Positions 16,382 to 24,309 of a stretch of DNA of 64,000 bases are shown one piece after another. The stretch covers positions 62,001-126,000 of the forward strand of contig NZ_KB894120.1 of NCBI RefSeq assembly GCF_000374365.1, written 5' to 3'. How positions within the stretch are numbered: the first letter of the stretch is position 1; each line of letters opens with the position of its first letter. The notes below the pieces were generated by a model. It searched no databases and was not told the DNA's origin. It saw nothing but the letters and a program-made list of their open reading frames with translations. The translations under genes and the position numbers were made by a program. The DNA comes from Bacteroides gallinarum DSM 18171 = JCM 13658. Lineage in GTDB: Bacteria; Bacteroidota; Bacteroidia; Bacteroidales; Bacteroidaceae.

Positions 16382-17887
16382 ATGAGAAAACTGTTTATCA
16401 GCCTTTTATTACTGGCATCATGTACGCTATCCGCACAAAAATACAAACCCACATGGGAGTCCCTGGCCGCCCACAACGAAATACCCGAATGGTTCAAAGA
16501 CGTAAAGTTCGGCATCTACCTGCACTGGGGCGTCTACTCGGTTCCCGAACATACGACCGAATGGTATCCCAGGTACATGTACTTCAAATGGCACGAAGTT
16601 GCCGATTTCCATGAAAAGAACTACGGTAAAAAAGAGTACCACGAGTTAGTACCCCTCTTTACCGCCGAGAAATTCGACGCCGCAGAATGGGCGGCACTGT
16701 TCAAGAAAGCCGGTGCGCGCTTTGCCGGGCTGGTAACCGAGCACCACGACGGATTCTCCATGTGGGACAGCGAGTGCACCCCCTGGAACGCCGCCGATAT
16801 GGGACCGAAGAAAGATATCGTGGGCCTGCTGGAAAAAAGTATCAAAGGGCAAGGCATGAAATTCATCACCACCTTCCACCATGCCCGCAACTTCCAGCGC
16901 TATTCAGACCCCGAAACGATGAACGAAGAACTGACCAAGGATTATACCGGACACGAACGCCACCGCTTCTACGACAGTCATTTCCCGTATTATCCCAACA
17001 CAGCTCCTTCCTCCGATGACAAGAAGCTGCAATACATGTACGGAAACATGCCCGCCAAGAAATGGTACGAGGAAGTGTGGTTCGCCAAACTGAAAGAAGT
17101 GATAGACAAATACGACCCGGATATCATCTACTTCGACTCATGGCTCGACCTCATCCCGGAAGAATACCGGCAGAAGTTCTGCGCCTATTACCTGAACAAG
17201 GCGGACGAAAGAAAAAAAGAAGTGCTCATCCTGCGCAAGCAGAACGACCTTCCCTTGTCCGTCAGCGTAGAGAACCTGGAAAATTCGCGCAAAGACGAGC
17301 TGCATCCCGTTACCTGGCAAACCGAGCAGACTATCAGCTACGACAGTTGGTCGTACACCAAGGACTTCAAGATTAAGACGGCACGCCACCTGATACACGA
17401 GATGATTGATATCGTAAGTAAAAACGGCATCTTCCTGCTCAACATCTCTCCCAAGGCAAACGGCATCATCCCCGACGACCAGCGTAAAGTACTGCTGGAC
17501 ATCGGCGAATGGCTGGGCAAGTACGGAGAGGCAATCTACGGAACCCGTCCCTGGTACACTTTCGGCGAAGGTCCTACCAAACAACCCAAGGGAAGCATCA
17601 AGTTCAGGGCCGAGTTCGACAAATTGCAATACACTCCCCAAGATTACCGCTTCACCACGAAAGGCAACAACGTCTACATCCTGACCTTGGGAGAGCCCCA
17701 GCCCGGTACGGCCATTAAAATCGATGCATTCGCCAAGTCCAGGATACCGGGCGGAAAACGCATCAAAAAAGTATCCATGCTCGGCACATCGGCAAAAGTC
17801 AACTGGACTCATACCGACCAGGGACTCCGGCTGAGCGTTCCGAATGCGAAGTACGACATCGCAACCGTGTACAAGGTAGAATTCTGA
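16382..17887 (+). CDS. GH29 alpha-L-fucosidase
   Basis: A signal sequence covers about residues 1-19. The family pattern is clear: FGIYLHWG (to Gly50), EHHDGFSMWDS (His121-His122) and PDIIYFDSWL, where Asp252 is the expected catalytic nucleophile of the retaining mechanism. The C-terminal beta-sandwich follows ILLNISPKANG-type residues near 390. It should release alpha-L-fucose (or a related sugar) from oligosaccharides in the periplasm. It sits between the PL8-like pair and a sulfatase in one operon, so fucose or a fucose-like branch is probably part of the same substrate. The GH29 subfamily and linkage cannot be set by eye. Confidence 0.88.
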   Translation: MRKLFISLLLLASCTLSAQKYKPTWESLAAHNEIPEWFKDVKFGIYLHWGVYSVPEHTTEWYPRYMYFKWHEVADFHEKNYGKKEYHELVPLFTAEKFDAAEWAALFKKAGARFAGLVTEHHDGFSMWDSECTPWNAADMGPKKDIVGLLEKSIKGQGMKFITTFHHARNFQRYSDPETMNEELTKDYTGHERHRFYDSHFPYYPNTAPSSDDKKLQYMYGNMPAKKWYEEVWFAKLKEVIDKYDPDIIYFDSWLDLIPEEYRQKFCAYYLNKADERKKEVLILRKQNDLPLSVSVENLENSRKDELHPVTWQTEQTISYDSWSYTKDFKIKTARHLIHEMIDIVSKNGIFLLNISPKANGIIPDDQRKVLLDIGEWLGKYGEAIYGTRPWYTFGEGPTKQPKGSIKFRAEFDKLQYTPQDYRFTTKGNNVYILTLGEPQPGTAIKIDAFAKSRIPGGKRIKKVSMLGTSAKVNWTHTDQGLRLSVPNAKYDIATVYKVEF

Positions 17888-17921
17888 CATAACACCCCAT
17901 TACCTACATAAAATACAAGAA

Positions 17922-19334
17922 ATGATGAACAAACTGACAATCGCATGCGTGGCAGCCGCAGGGCTATCGTCCTGCACCGGCTCCAAGACCGTGCAACCCG
18001 AAAATACGGATGCTGCCGCCCGACCCGCCGGCCGGCCTAATATCGTAATCCTGCTGACCGACGACCAGGGATACGGCGACATGCAATGCTATGGCAACCC
18101 GCACCTGCAAACGCCCAACCTGGACAGATTGGCTGCCGAAGGAACCCGTTTCACCGACTTCTACGCCGGAGCCGCCGCCTCCACCCCCTCGCGCGCCGCC
18201 CTGCTTACCGGACGCTACGCCGAACGCGTAGGCGTGCCGGGCGTAGTAGACGACACCTCGGAAAACGGTATCAAACGCAGTGAAATCACCCTTGCGGAAT
18301 ACCTGAAACAGAACGATTACGCAACCGGCATCATAGGCAAATGGCATCTGGGCTACCAGCCCGAATACCTGCCGCTGCGCCACGGCTTCACCGAGTTCTA
18401 CGGCCTTCCCTACTCCAACGACATGTGGCCTTACCACCCGGCGCCCGACCACGCTTATCCGGCGCTGCCGCTCTATGACAACGACCGTGTGGTAGAATAC
18501 AACGCCCCCGTCAACCAAATGACGACAAGGCTTACCCGGCGCGCCGTCCGCTTCATTAACGACCACAAGGCAGAGCCGTTCTTCCTCTACCTGCCCTACA
18601 CGCAGCCGCATGTGCCGCTGGGCGTATCGGACAAGTTCAGGGGAAAATCGGGCAAAGGCCTCTATGCCGACGTTATCATGGAGATAGACTGGAGCGTGGG
18701 CGAAATCATGAAAGCCCTGAAAGCCAACGGACTGGACGATAACACCCTCGTTATGTTCACCTCCGACAACGGCCCCTGGCTGAGCTACGGCAACCACGGC
18801 GGCAGCAACGGCGGCCTGCGCGAAGGCAAAGGGACGACTTTCGACGGCGGGCAGCGCGTGCCCTTCGTAGTACGCATGCCGGGCGTGATACCCGCAGGCA
18901 AAGTGAGCAACCAGTTCCTTTCCGCCCTCGACATCACGCCGACCCTGGTAAACCTCACCCAATCGCAAATGCCGCGCATGAACAAATTCGACGGCCAGGA
19001 CGCCTGGGGCATCCTTACCGGAAAGGAAACCGGGCACGAGCCTTTCTACTTCGTGTACAACGGTGTAGTGGAAGCTCTGCGCGACGGCAAGTGGAAATGC
19101 GTAATCCCGCATAACTACCGCATCGTAAAGACTCCCGGCAAAGACGGGCTGCCCGGCCAGCAGATTGCCGGTGGCGGCAGCATCGGCCTCGCCCTTTTCG
19201 ACATGGAAGCCGACCCCTGGGAAAGCAACGACGTAGCGGCGCAGCATCCCGAAATCGTAGAGCGGATGTACACCCGGATAAAAGAGTTCCAAAAAGAAAT
19301 GGACGAGGAAATGAAACACCTGGTAATCGAATAA
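17922..19334 (+). CDS. S1-family arylsulfatase-type sulfatase, serine type
   Basis: A lipoprotein signal ends at Cys18 (GLSSC). The metal-site segment NIVILLTDDQGYGD is followed by the signature STPSRAALLTG with Ser87 as the formylglycine precursor. Downstream are FTSDNGP and the GGLREGKGTTFDGGQRVP segment typical of arylsulfatase A/GALNS-like S1 enzymes. The 470-residue length is normal. An alternative start at the second ATG (17925) would give the same mature protein. It lies between the GH29 and GH88 genes with 34-36 bp gaps, so it probably desulfates the oligosaccharides made by the lyases. An N-acetylgalactosamine 6-sulfatase-like activity is possible but unproven. Confidence 0.88.
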   Translation: MMNKLTIACVAAAGLSSCTGSKTVQPENTDAAARPAGRPNIVILLTDDQGYGDMQCYGNPHLQTPNLDRLAAEGTRFTDFYAGAAASTPSRAALLTGRYAERVGVPGVVDDTSENGIKRSEITLAEYLKQNDYATGIIGKWHLGYQPEYLPLRHGFTEFYGLPYSNDMWPYHPAPDHAYPALPLYDNDRVVEYNAPVNQMTTRLTRRAVRFINDHKAEPFFLYLPYTQPHVPLGVSDKFRGKSGKGLYADVIMEIDWSVGEIMKALKANGLDDNTLVMFTSDNGPWLSYGNHGGSNGGLREGKGTTFDGGQRVPFVVRMPGVIPAGKVSNQFLSALDITPTLVNLTQSQMPRMNKFDGQDAWGILTGKETGHEPFYFVYNGVVEALRDGKWKCVIPHNYRIVKTPGKDGLPGQQIAGGGSIGLALFDMEADPWESNDVAAQHPEIVERMYTRIKEFQKEMDEEMKHLVIE

Positions 19335-19370
19335 AACACACTCGTACGAACAAGAAAAACGGATTATATC

Positions 19371-20597
19371 ATGAAAAGAACCCTACTGCTGCTGGCTTTG
19401 TCCCTACTGGGCTGCCGAAACATCTCGACCGCCCGACAGGTACACCCCCTCCAAGTGAAAGAAGTACCCGCATGGACGGCGAACGCCTTTACGGTAGCGC
19501 AGGCACAATCGGAAGCCATGTACAAAGAAGTGATGAAGGCCGGGATGCTCCCGCGCTCCATTCAACGGGGTCTGTACCCCAAAACGGACTGGACGGCAGG
19601 CTTCTTCCCCGGTACGCTATGGTATCTGTACGCCTATACCGGAAAGGAAGAATGGAAAACGCGTGCCGAGCAAGCCACCGCCCTCATGGAAGGAGAGCAG
19701 AACAACGCCTTCGACCACGACATCGGCTTCAAGATGTACTCCTGCTACGGCAACGGCTACCTGCTGACCGGCAACAAAGCCTACCGCCACATCATCTTCC
19801 GCGCCGCCAAGACACTGGCATCGCGCTACTCGTACAAGACCGGCCTTATCATGTCGTGGGAACCGAACGAAGAACGCGACTGGCTTTTCCCCGTCATCAT
19901 CGACAACATGGTTAACCTGGAGCTGCTAATGGAAGCCTATAAACTGTCGGGCGACACCACACTCAGGCACATCGCCGTTTCCCATGCGGACAAAACCATG
20001 AAATACCATTACCGCAAGGACATGTCGTGCCCGCACGTGGCAGACTACGAACCCGAAACGGGCGCCCTGCGCAAATACGACTGGAACAACGGCTCGGACA
20101 ACACGAACAACTCCGCCTGGTCGCGCGGCCAGTCATGGGGACTTTACGGCTTTACGATGATGTACCGCGAAACGGGCGACCGGAGATACCTGCAACATGC
20201 GGAAAAAATTGCGGACTTCCTGCTAAGCCACCCCAATATGCCCGACGACCTGGTTCCTTACTGGGACTACTCCGCCCCCGAGCGCTCGAAGATGCGCGAC
20301 GCATCGGCGGCAGCCGTCATGGCATCGGCGCTTATGGAGCTCAGCACCTATTCCGCCCGGGGCGAGAAGTATTTCGAAGCCGGCGAGAAACAGTTGAAAA
20401 GCCTTTCTTCTCCCGTCTACCTGGCAAAACCGGGAACACACAAGAACTTCATCCTGATGCACGCCACCGGCAACTTCCTGCGCAACAGCGAGCTGGACGG
20501 GGCACTCTCGTACGCTGACTATTACTATATGGAAGGGCTGCTGAGATACCTGCGGCTTCTCGACGGGCAGGAGCTGTACAAGGTTGCGGAACTGTAA
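19371..20597 (+). CDS. GH88 unsaturated glucuronyl hydrolase
   Basis: The enzyme hydrolyses the 4,5-unsaturated uronic acid that polysaccharide lyases leave at the non-reducing end, using water addition to the double bond. The family residues are present: Asp117 in FDHDIGF and Asp178 in PVIIDNMVNLELL, the two catalytic aspartates of unsaturated glucuronyl hydrolases. WSRGQSWGLYG and the aromatic WTAGFFPG segment also fit the (alpha/alpha)6-barrel. The N-terminus ends in LSLLGC, so it may be a lipoprotein (Cys15). Its 408 residues are normal. Its presence shows that the lyases here act on uronic-acid-containing chains by elimination. Confidence 0.92.
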   Translation: MKRTLLLLALSLLGCRNISTARQVHPLQVKEVPAWTANAFTVAQAQSEAMYKEVMKAGMLPRSIQRGLYPKTDWTAGFFPGTLWYLYAYTGKEEWKTRAEQATALMEGEQNNAFDHDIGFKMYSCYGNGYLLTGNKAYRHIIFRAAKTLASRYSYKTGLIMSWEPNEERDWLFPVIIDNMVNLELLMEAYKLSGDTTLRHIAVSHADKTMKYHYRKDMSCPHVADYEPETGALRKYDWNNGSDNTNNSAWSRGQSWGLYGFTMMYRETGDRRYLQHAEKIADFLLSHPNMPDDLVPYWDYSAPERSKMRDASAAAVMASALMELSTYSARGEKYFEAGEKQLKSLSSPVYLAKPGTHKNFILMHATGNFLRNSELDGALSYADYYYMEGLLRYLRLLDGQELYKVAEL

Positions 20598-20635
20598 ACA
20601 TCCTGCATTCCCATTACATAATATTATACGATTTT

Positions 20636-23425
20636 ATGAACGTCAATCACACCATAAAAGCAACCGTATGCGGAGCGATGCTATTCGCAGCATCGCTCCC
20701 CGCATGGGGACAAGAAACGAAAAACAGCCTGTTCGAAGGATTTCACCGTTTCGCCGTCGGATACGATGCAGGTCAGACACCTGCCGGCATTTCCACCACC
20801 GGTATCAGCCTTCTCGATGAAAGCGTACTTCGCCAAACGGGCAACCGTACCTTTCCTTACCCTGTCAAAGGGCACTCGGTTATCACTAATCCGCCGACTT
20901 TCACCTGGCCGTCAGCCGACTACAAAATGCCCTCCACCTTTCCCGTACCGCTCGAAGATAAAGGAATAGACGATTTCGTACGTTACGACATCCAATTGGG
21001 ACGTACCCCGGATTTTTCAGATGCCGGGTCTTTCGTACGGAAAGGATTACGGCTGGCATTTTACAATCACCACACCGCTCTCGAACCCGGTACTTGGTAC
21101 TGGCGTTACCGTACCGCAGGCAAAGAATGGTCTGTCACATACGAAGTAAACATCCCATTCCACACCCGGAAATTCGAATCGCCGCAACCTCAAGAGGCTT
21201 ATAACATGATTCCGGAAGAACATCCCCGTATCTACAAAATACCGGAAGAAGGACACCTATGGACTACAGACCAAAGAAAGCTGATAAAAACCTACCTACA
21301 AAAGGCTAAAACCGCCCTAACCAAAAGTCCGGAAGAATACGCCGTAAAAGGACAGCCCATTCCGCCTACCGCCACGGCAGAAGAAAGGGCGCAAATAGAG
21401 AAATTCCGCTTGCGCTACGAACTGGAAGCCCTCGACAAAGACATTACCAACCTGCTGAACGCCTATCTTTACACGCAAAACAGCGATTTTCTAGGCAAAG
21501 CCATTGCATTGGCCGACCACGTGGCACAGAAAGACGGGGAGCAACTGTACAAGGCAGCCGATTTTACCGGAGCCTTCTCGATGTCCACACTGGCCATGGT
21601 TTACGACGCGGCCTACGACCGCCTGAGCAAAACGCAACGCCTTAAATACGAACAATTCATCTCCACGGTGATGTATTGGAACCTCGCCCAAGCCATGCAG
21701 GAAAACACGGGAAGCGCCGACGGCATCCTGTTCGCCCATTTCTTTCAGCATACCTTCTACTGCTGTTTCACTACGGCTATCATCATGAAAGGGCATTTGC
21801 ACGAAGCGGAAACATGGTTCGACATGCTCTACGATATCTGGTTATCGCGTACGCCGGGCGGCGGTTTCCTGACCGACGGTGTATGGCCTAATGGAAACAT
21901 GGGTTACCTGCACGTCAATATGGAATCGATGATAGACAACTTCGTGCTATACCGCGACCTTTTCAATGTAAACCTCTTTACCCATCCCTGGTACGAGAAT
22001 TGTGCCAATGCACTGGCATATACAGTTCCGGCAGGTTCGGCAGGCGACGGTTTCGGCGACGGTTGCGAGCGTTGGCAAAGTGTGAACAAGCTCCGGGCGG
22101 ATTTCGCCTACATCCTATCGCAGGAACTGGATAACCCCTTTGCAGCGAACTACGCCTACACATTGGCCGGGCAAAACCCGGACACGCATTACCAGTTCAA
22201 TGGAACATCTTTTGCGCGCTACCGCCTCAGCCACCGCCATACCCCCCTAAAAAGAGCAATGCCCGACAAAGTGCCCCAATCAGCCGTATTCCCCCAAACC
22301 GGTATCGTAGTGATGAATACCGATGTGATGAATACACCGGACAATCTGTTCGTATCTTTCGTCAGTTCGCCCTTCGGAGTAGGCTCTCACGGTATGGCAG
22401 AGCAAAACAGCTTCAACCTTTCTTATAAGGGAAAGCCCGTTTTTTACCCCACAGGCTACCGTATAACTACACGGGACAAGCACTACTTACTGGCACAAAA
22501 GCACAGCCGCGCCAAAAACACCGTTACCGTAGACGGCAAAACGCAAGCCTATTCCAGTCATGGCTACGGCTGGATTGCCCGTTACCTCGACGGCAAAGAT
22601 ATCACCTATACGCTGGGCGACGCATCGAACGCCTACAAAAAGTTCGACCGGAGCGCCGTAAATTGGATTACCGTGCTGGAAAAGGCTGGTGTTTACAAAC
22701 CCGAATACGGATTTATCCTCAGTAAAGAGGACGACCCTCAAGTAAAGCTCTTCCGCCGCCACCTCGCCCTGCTACGTCCCAACATACTGGTGGTGTACGA
22801 CGAGCTGGAAGCCGAAAAAGAGGTAACCTGGACTTTCCAACTCAACGGCCCGGAACGTTCGAACATGAAAATCGACCATGGGAAACAGATGCTGGTGGCC
22901 GATACCGACAACGGCGATGCAGCGGTCAAGGTATTCGGCAGCAGCAGACTGGACATCTCGCTGGCCGATACGAATTACGTCAAACCTTTCGACTGGCTGA
23001 ACCCTCAACGGGGTCGTCCCGCCGTCCAATTCGAGCAACACCAGTACCACAGCAAGATAGAGAACCGCAAAAAGTGCAAAAAGATGCGTTTCCTCGCTAT
23101 CATCCAAATCGATGAATCGAACACCCTCTCATTTGCCGATGTAAAGCAAGATGCCGACGGTGCTATCCGCATCGGCGACTACCTGATTAAGGGACAGACC
23201 GATACCGGCGAGGAAGCGCGCCTGGAGATAGAAAACCACAAAACGGGCGAATACCTGCTGTACGGCCCTACCGGAGATTCCAACCGGGCGGAAGCGCGCC
23301 GATACTCGCACAGCACTTTGCTATGCATCCCTGAGAACACTGGCGGATATAAGTTAAGGGAAACCGTAGACCGCTATCCGCTAATGATACCGGAACAAAA
23401 CCCTGCAAAAAAGACACGTCGATAA
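20636..23425 (+). CDS. Divergent heparinase II/III-type polysaccharide lyase
   Basis: A signal peptide covers about residues 1-25. An Fn3-like N-terminal region with PPTFTWPSADY and WYWRYRT strands precedes the toroid. It is the longest of the five paralogs (929 residues) and the most divergent. NHxW has become FAHFFQ, so the His is kept but Asn and Trp are lost. RDGxWHNG is TDGVWPNG followed by GYL, and RAHNT is RAKNT. GSHGMAEQNSF is kept, so the main catalytic His is present. It is probably an active lyase of another subfamily or specificity. It belongs to the operon that starts at 10277, directly after GH88. Confidence 0.75.
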   Translation: MNVNHTIKATVCGAMLFAASLPAWGQETKNSLFEGFHRFAVGYDAGQTPAGISTTGISLLDESVLRQTGNRTFPYPVKGHSVITNPPTFTWPSADYKMPSTFPVPLEDKGIDDFVRYDIQLGRTPDFSDAGSFVRKGLRLAFYNHHTALEPGTWYWRYRTAGKEWSVTYEVNIPFHTRKFESPQPQEAYNMIPEEHPRIYKIPEEGHLWTTDQRKLIKTYLQKAKTALTKSPEEYAVKGQPIPPTATAEERAQIEKFRLRYELEALDKDITNLLNAYLYTQNSDFLGKAIALADHVAQKDGEQLYKAADFTGAFSMSTLAMVYDAAYDRLSKTQRLKYEQFISTVMYWNLAQAMQENTGSADGILFAHFFQHTFYCCFTTAIIMKGHLHEAETWFDMLYDIWLSRTPGGGFLTDGVWPNGNMGYLHVNMESMIDNFVLYRDLFNVNLFTHPWYENCANALAYTVPAGSAGDGFGDGCERWQSVNKLRADFAYILSQELDNPFAANYAYTLAGQNPDTHYQFNGTSFARYRLSHRHTPLKRAMPDKVPQSAVFPQTGIVVMNTDVMNTPDNLFVSFVSSPFGVGSHGMAEQNSFNLSYKGKPVFYPTGYRITTRDKHYLLAQKHSRAKNTVTVDGKTQAYSSHGYGWIARYLDGKDITYTLGDASNAYKKFDRSAVNWITVLEKAGVYKPEYGFILSKEDDPQVKLFRRHLALLRPNILVVYDELEAEKEVTWTFQLNGPERSNMKIDHGKQMLVADTDNGDAAVKVFGSSRLDISLADTNYVKPFDWLNPQRGRPAVQFEQHQYHSKIENRKKCKKMRFLAIIQIDESNTLSFADVKQDADGAIRIGDYLIKGQTDTGEEARLEIENHKTGEYLLYGPTGDSNRAEARRYSHSTLLCIPENTGGYKLRETVDRYPLMIPEQNPAKKTRR

Positions 23426-23466
23426 AAACCGACCTGCATTATGAAAAAGAATAAACATATACAGTC

Positions 23467-24159
23467 ATGAACAAAAAATACCTGATTTTAGCAATCCTGT
23501 TATTGTGCCTGGCATCCGCACCGCTCTCCGCACAAACACCCAAAGGTACTGTATCCTTAAAAAACTGGAAAATGGAAGCGCAGTCAGAGCAAACACACCT
23601 CCAAGTGTACGGTGACACGCTGGAAATAACCACCCCAAAAGGCCTTACCTTGTGGAACAACCGCCGTATCACAGGCGACTACGAGATAACCTACCGCATT
23701 AAAATGGTAATGCAGGGAGGCAGCTACGACCGGTTGAGCGACCTGAACTGCTTTTGGGGAGCCAACGACCCTGAGAATCCGGATAACTTGTATGCTGACG
23801 GCACATGGAGAGACGGTTTTTTCAAACGATACAAAACCCTCAGACTATTCTATGTGGGCTATGGGGGCAATGACAATTCTACCACACGCTTCCGCCGCTA
23901 CTATGGCGGAGGGCCGGAAAAACCGGACAGCATAGTGCGTCCGATTATCAAAGAATACACCGACCCCGGACACCTGCTGGAAGCCAATCACTGGTACACC
24001 GTCTGCATCCGCGTAGAAAAAGGAACGACAACCTACTATATAGACGGAAAAGAGCTGTTCCGACTACCGATAAAGCCGGGCGACTGTAACGGGCAGTTCG
24101 GTTTGCGATTGTTGCAGAACCACGTGGTATTCACCGGATTTCGGATAAAATCATTATAA
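23467..24159 (+). CDS. Secreted jelly-roll protein, DUF6250-like
   Basis: A signal peptide (residues 1-22) is followed by about 200 residues of beta-rich sequence with the look of a concanavalin-A-like jelly roll: WKMEAQSE, GLTLWNNRRITGDYEITYRI, NCFWGAND, LRLFYVGYGGNDNSTTRFRRY, YTVCIRVEKGTTTYYIDGKELF and a final VVFTGFRIKSL strand. This matches DUF6250-type proteins of PULs as far as can be judged by eye. No catalytic pair could be assigned. It is the last gene before the regulator and probably the end of the 10277 operon. It may bind, cut or cap oligosaccharides. Confidence 0.5.
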   Translation: MNKKYLILAILLLCLASAPLSAQTPKGTVSLKNWKMEAQSEQTHLQVYGDTLEITTPKGLTLWNNRRITGDYEITYRIKMVMQGGSYDRLSDLNCFWGANDPENPDNLYADGTWRDGFFKRYKTLRLFYVGYGGNDNSTTRFRRYYGGGPEKPDSIVRPIIKEYTDPGHLLEANHWYTVCIRVEKGTTTYYIDGKELFRLPIKPGDCNGQFGLRLLQNHVVFTGFRIKSL

Positions 24160-24225
24160 AGAATTCAAATAAAAAACCGGACAATATGCCTGTCCGTACA
24201 GAAAGTCTCTCCACCTGCCGGGAAC

Positions 24226-24266
24226 AAATCTTCATTTTTGCCATTATCCGGCAAAAATGAAGATTT
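24226..24266. repeat. Perfect 17-bp inverted repeat upstream of the regulator gene
   Basis: Arms 24226-24242 and 24250-24266 are exact reverse complements, separated by ATTATCC. The repeat ends 5 bp before a -7 box and covers the -33 region of the regulator promoter. It could be an operator, or a terminator for the upstream operon; no uniform T-tract follows. Confidence 0.75.
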
Positions 24267-24271
24267 ATTGT

Positions 24272-24279
24272 TATCTTTG
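24272..24279 (+). promoter_or_regulatory. Candidate Bacteroides -7 box for the regulator gene (TATCTTTG)
   Basis: TATCTTTG is a full match to TAnnTTTG, 30 bp before the ATG at 24310. No -33 TTTG was found at the usual spacing; that region is filled by the 17-bp inverted repeat, suggesting factor-dependent control. Confidence 0.5.
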
Positions 24280-24309
24280 TTGCTGTAAAACCTTATCGAC
24301 CGACAAGCC

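Noticed and set aside
17964-19319. Open frame of 451 codons on the minus strand opposite the second sulfatase
   Set aside because: It mirrors a high-GC, C-ending coding region of a clear sulfatase. Its translation is Val/Gly/Arg-rich without family motifs, so it is a shadow frame.
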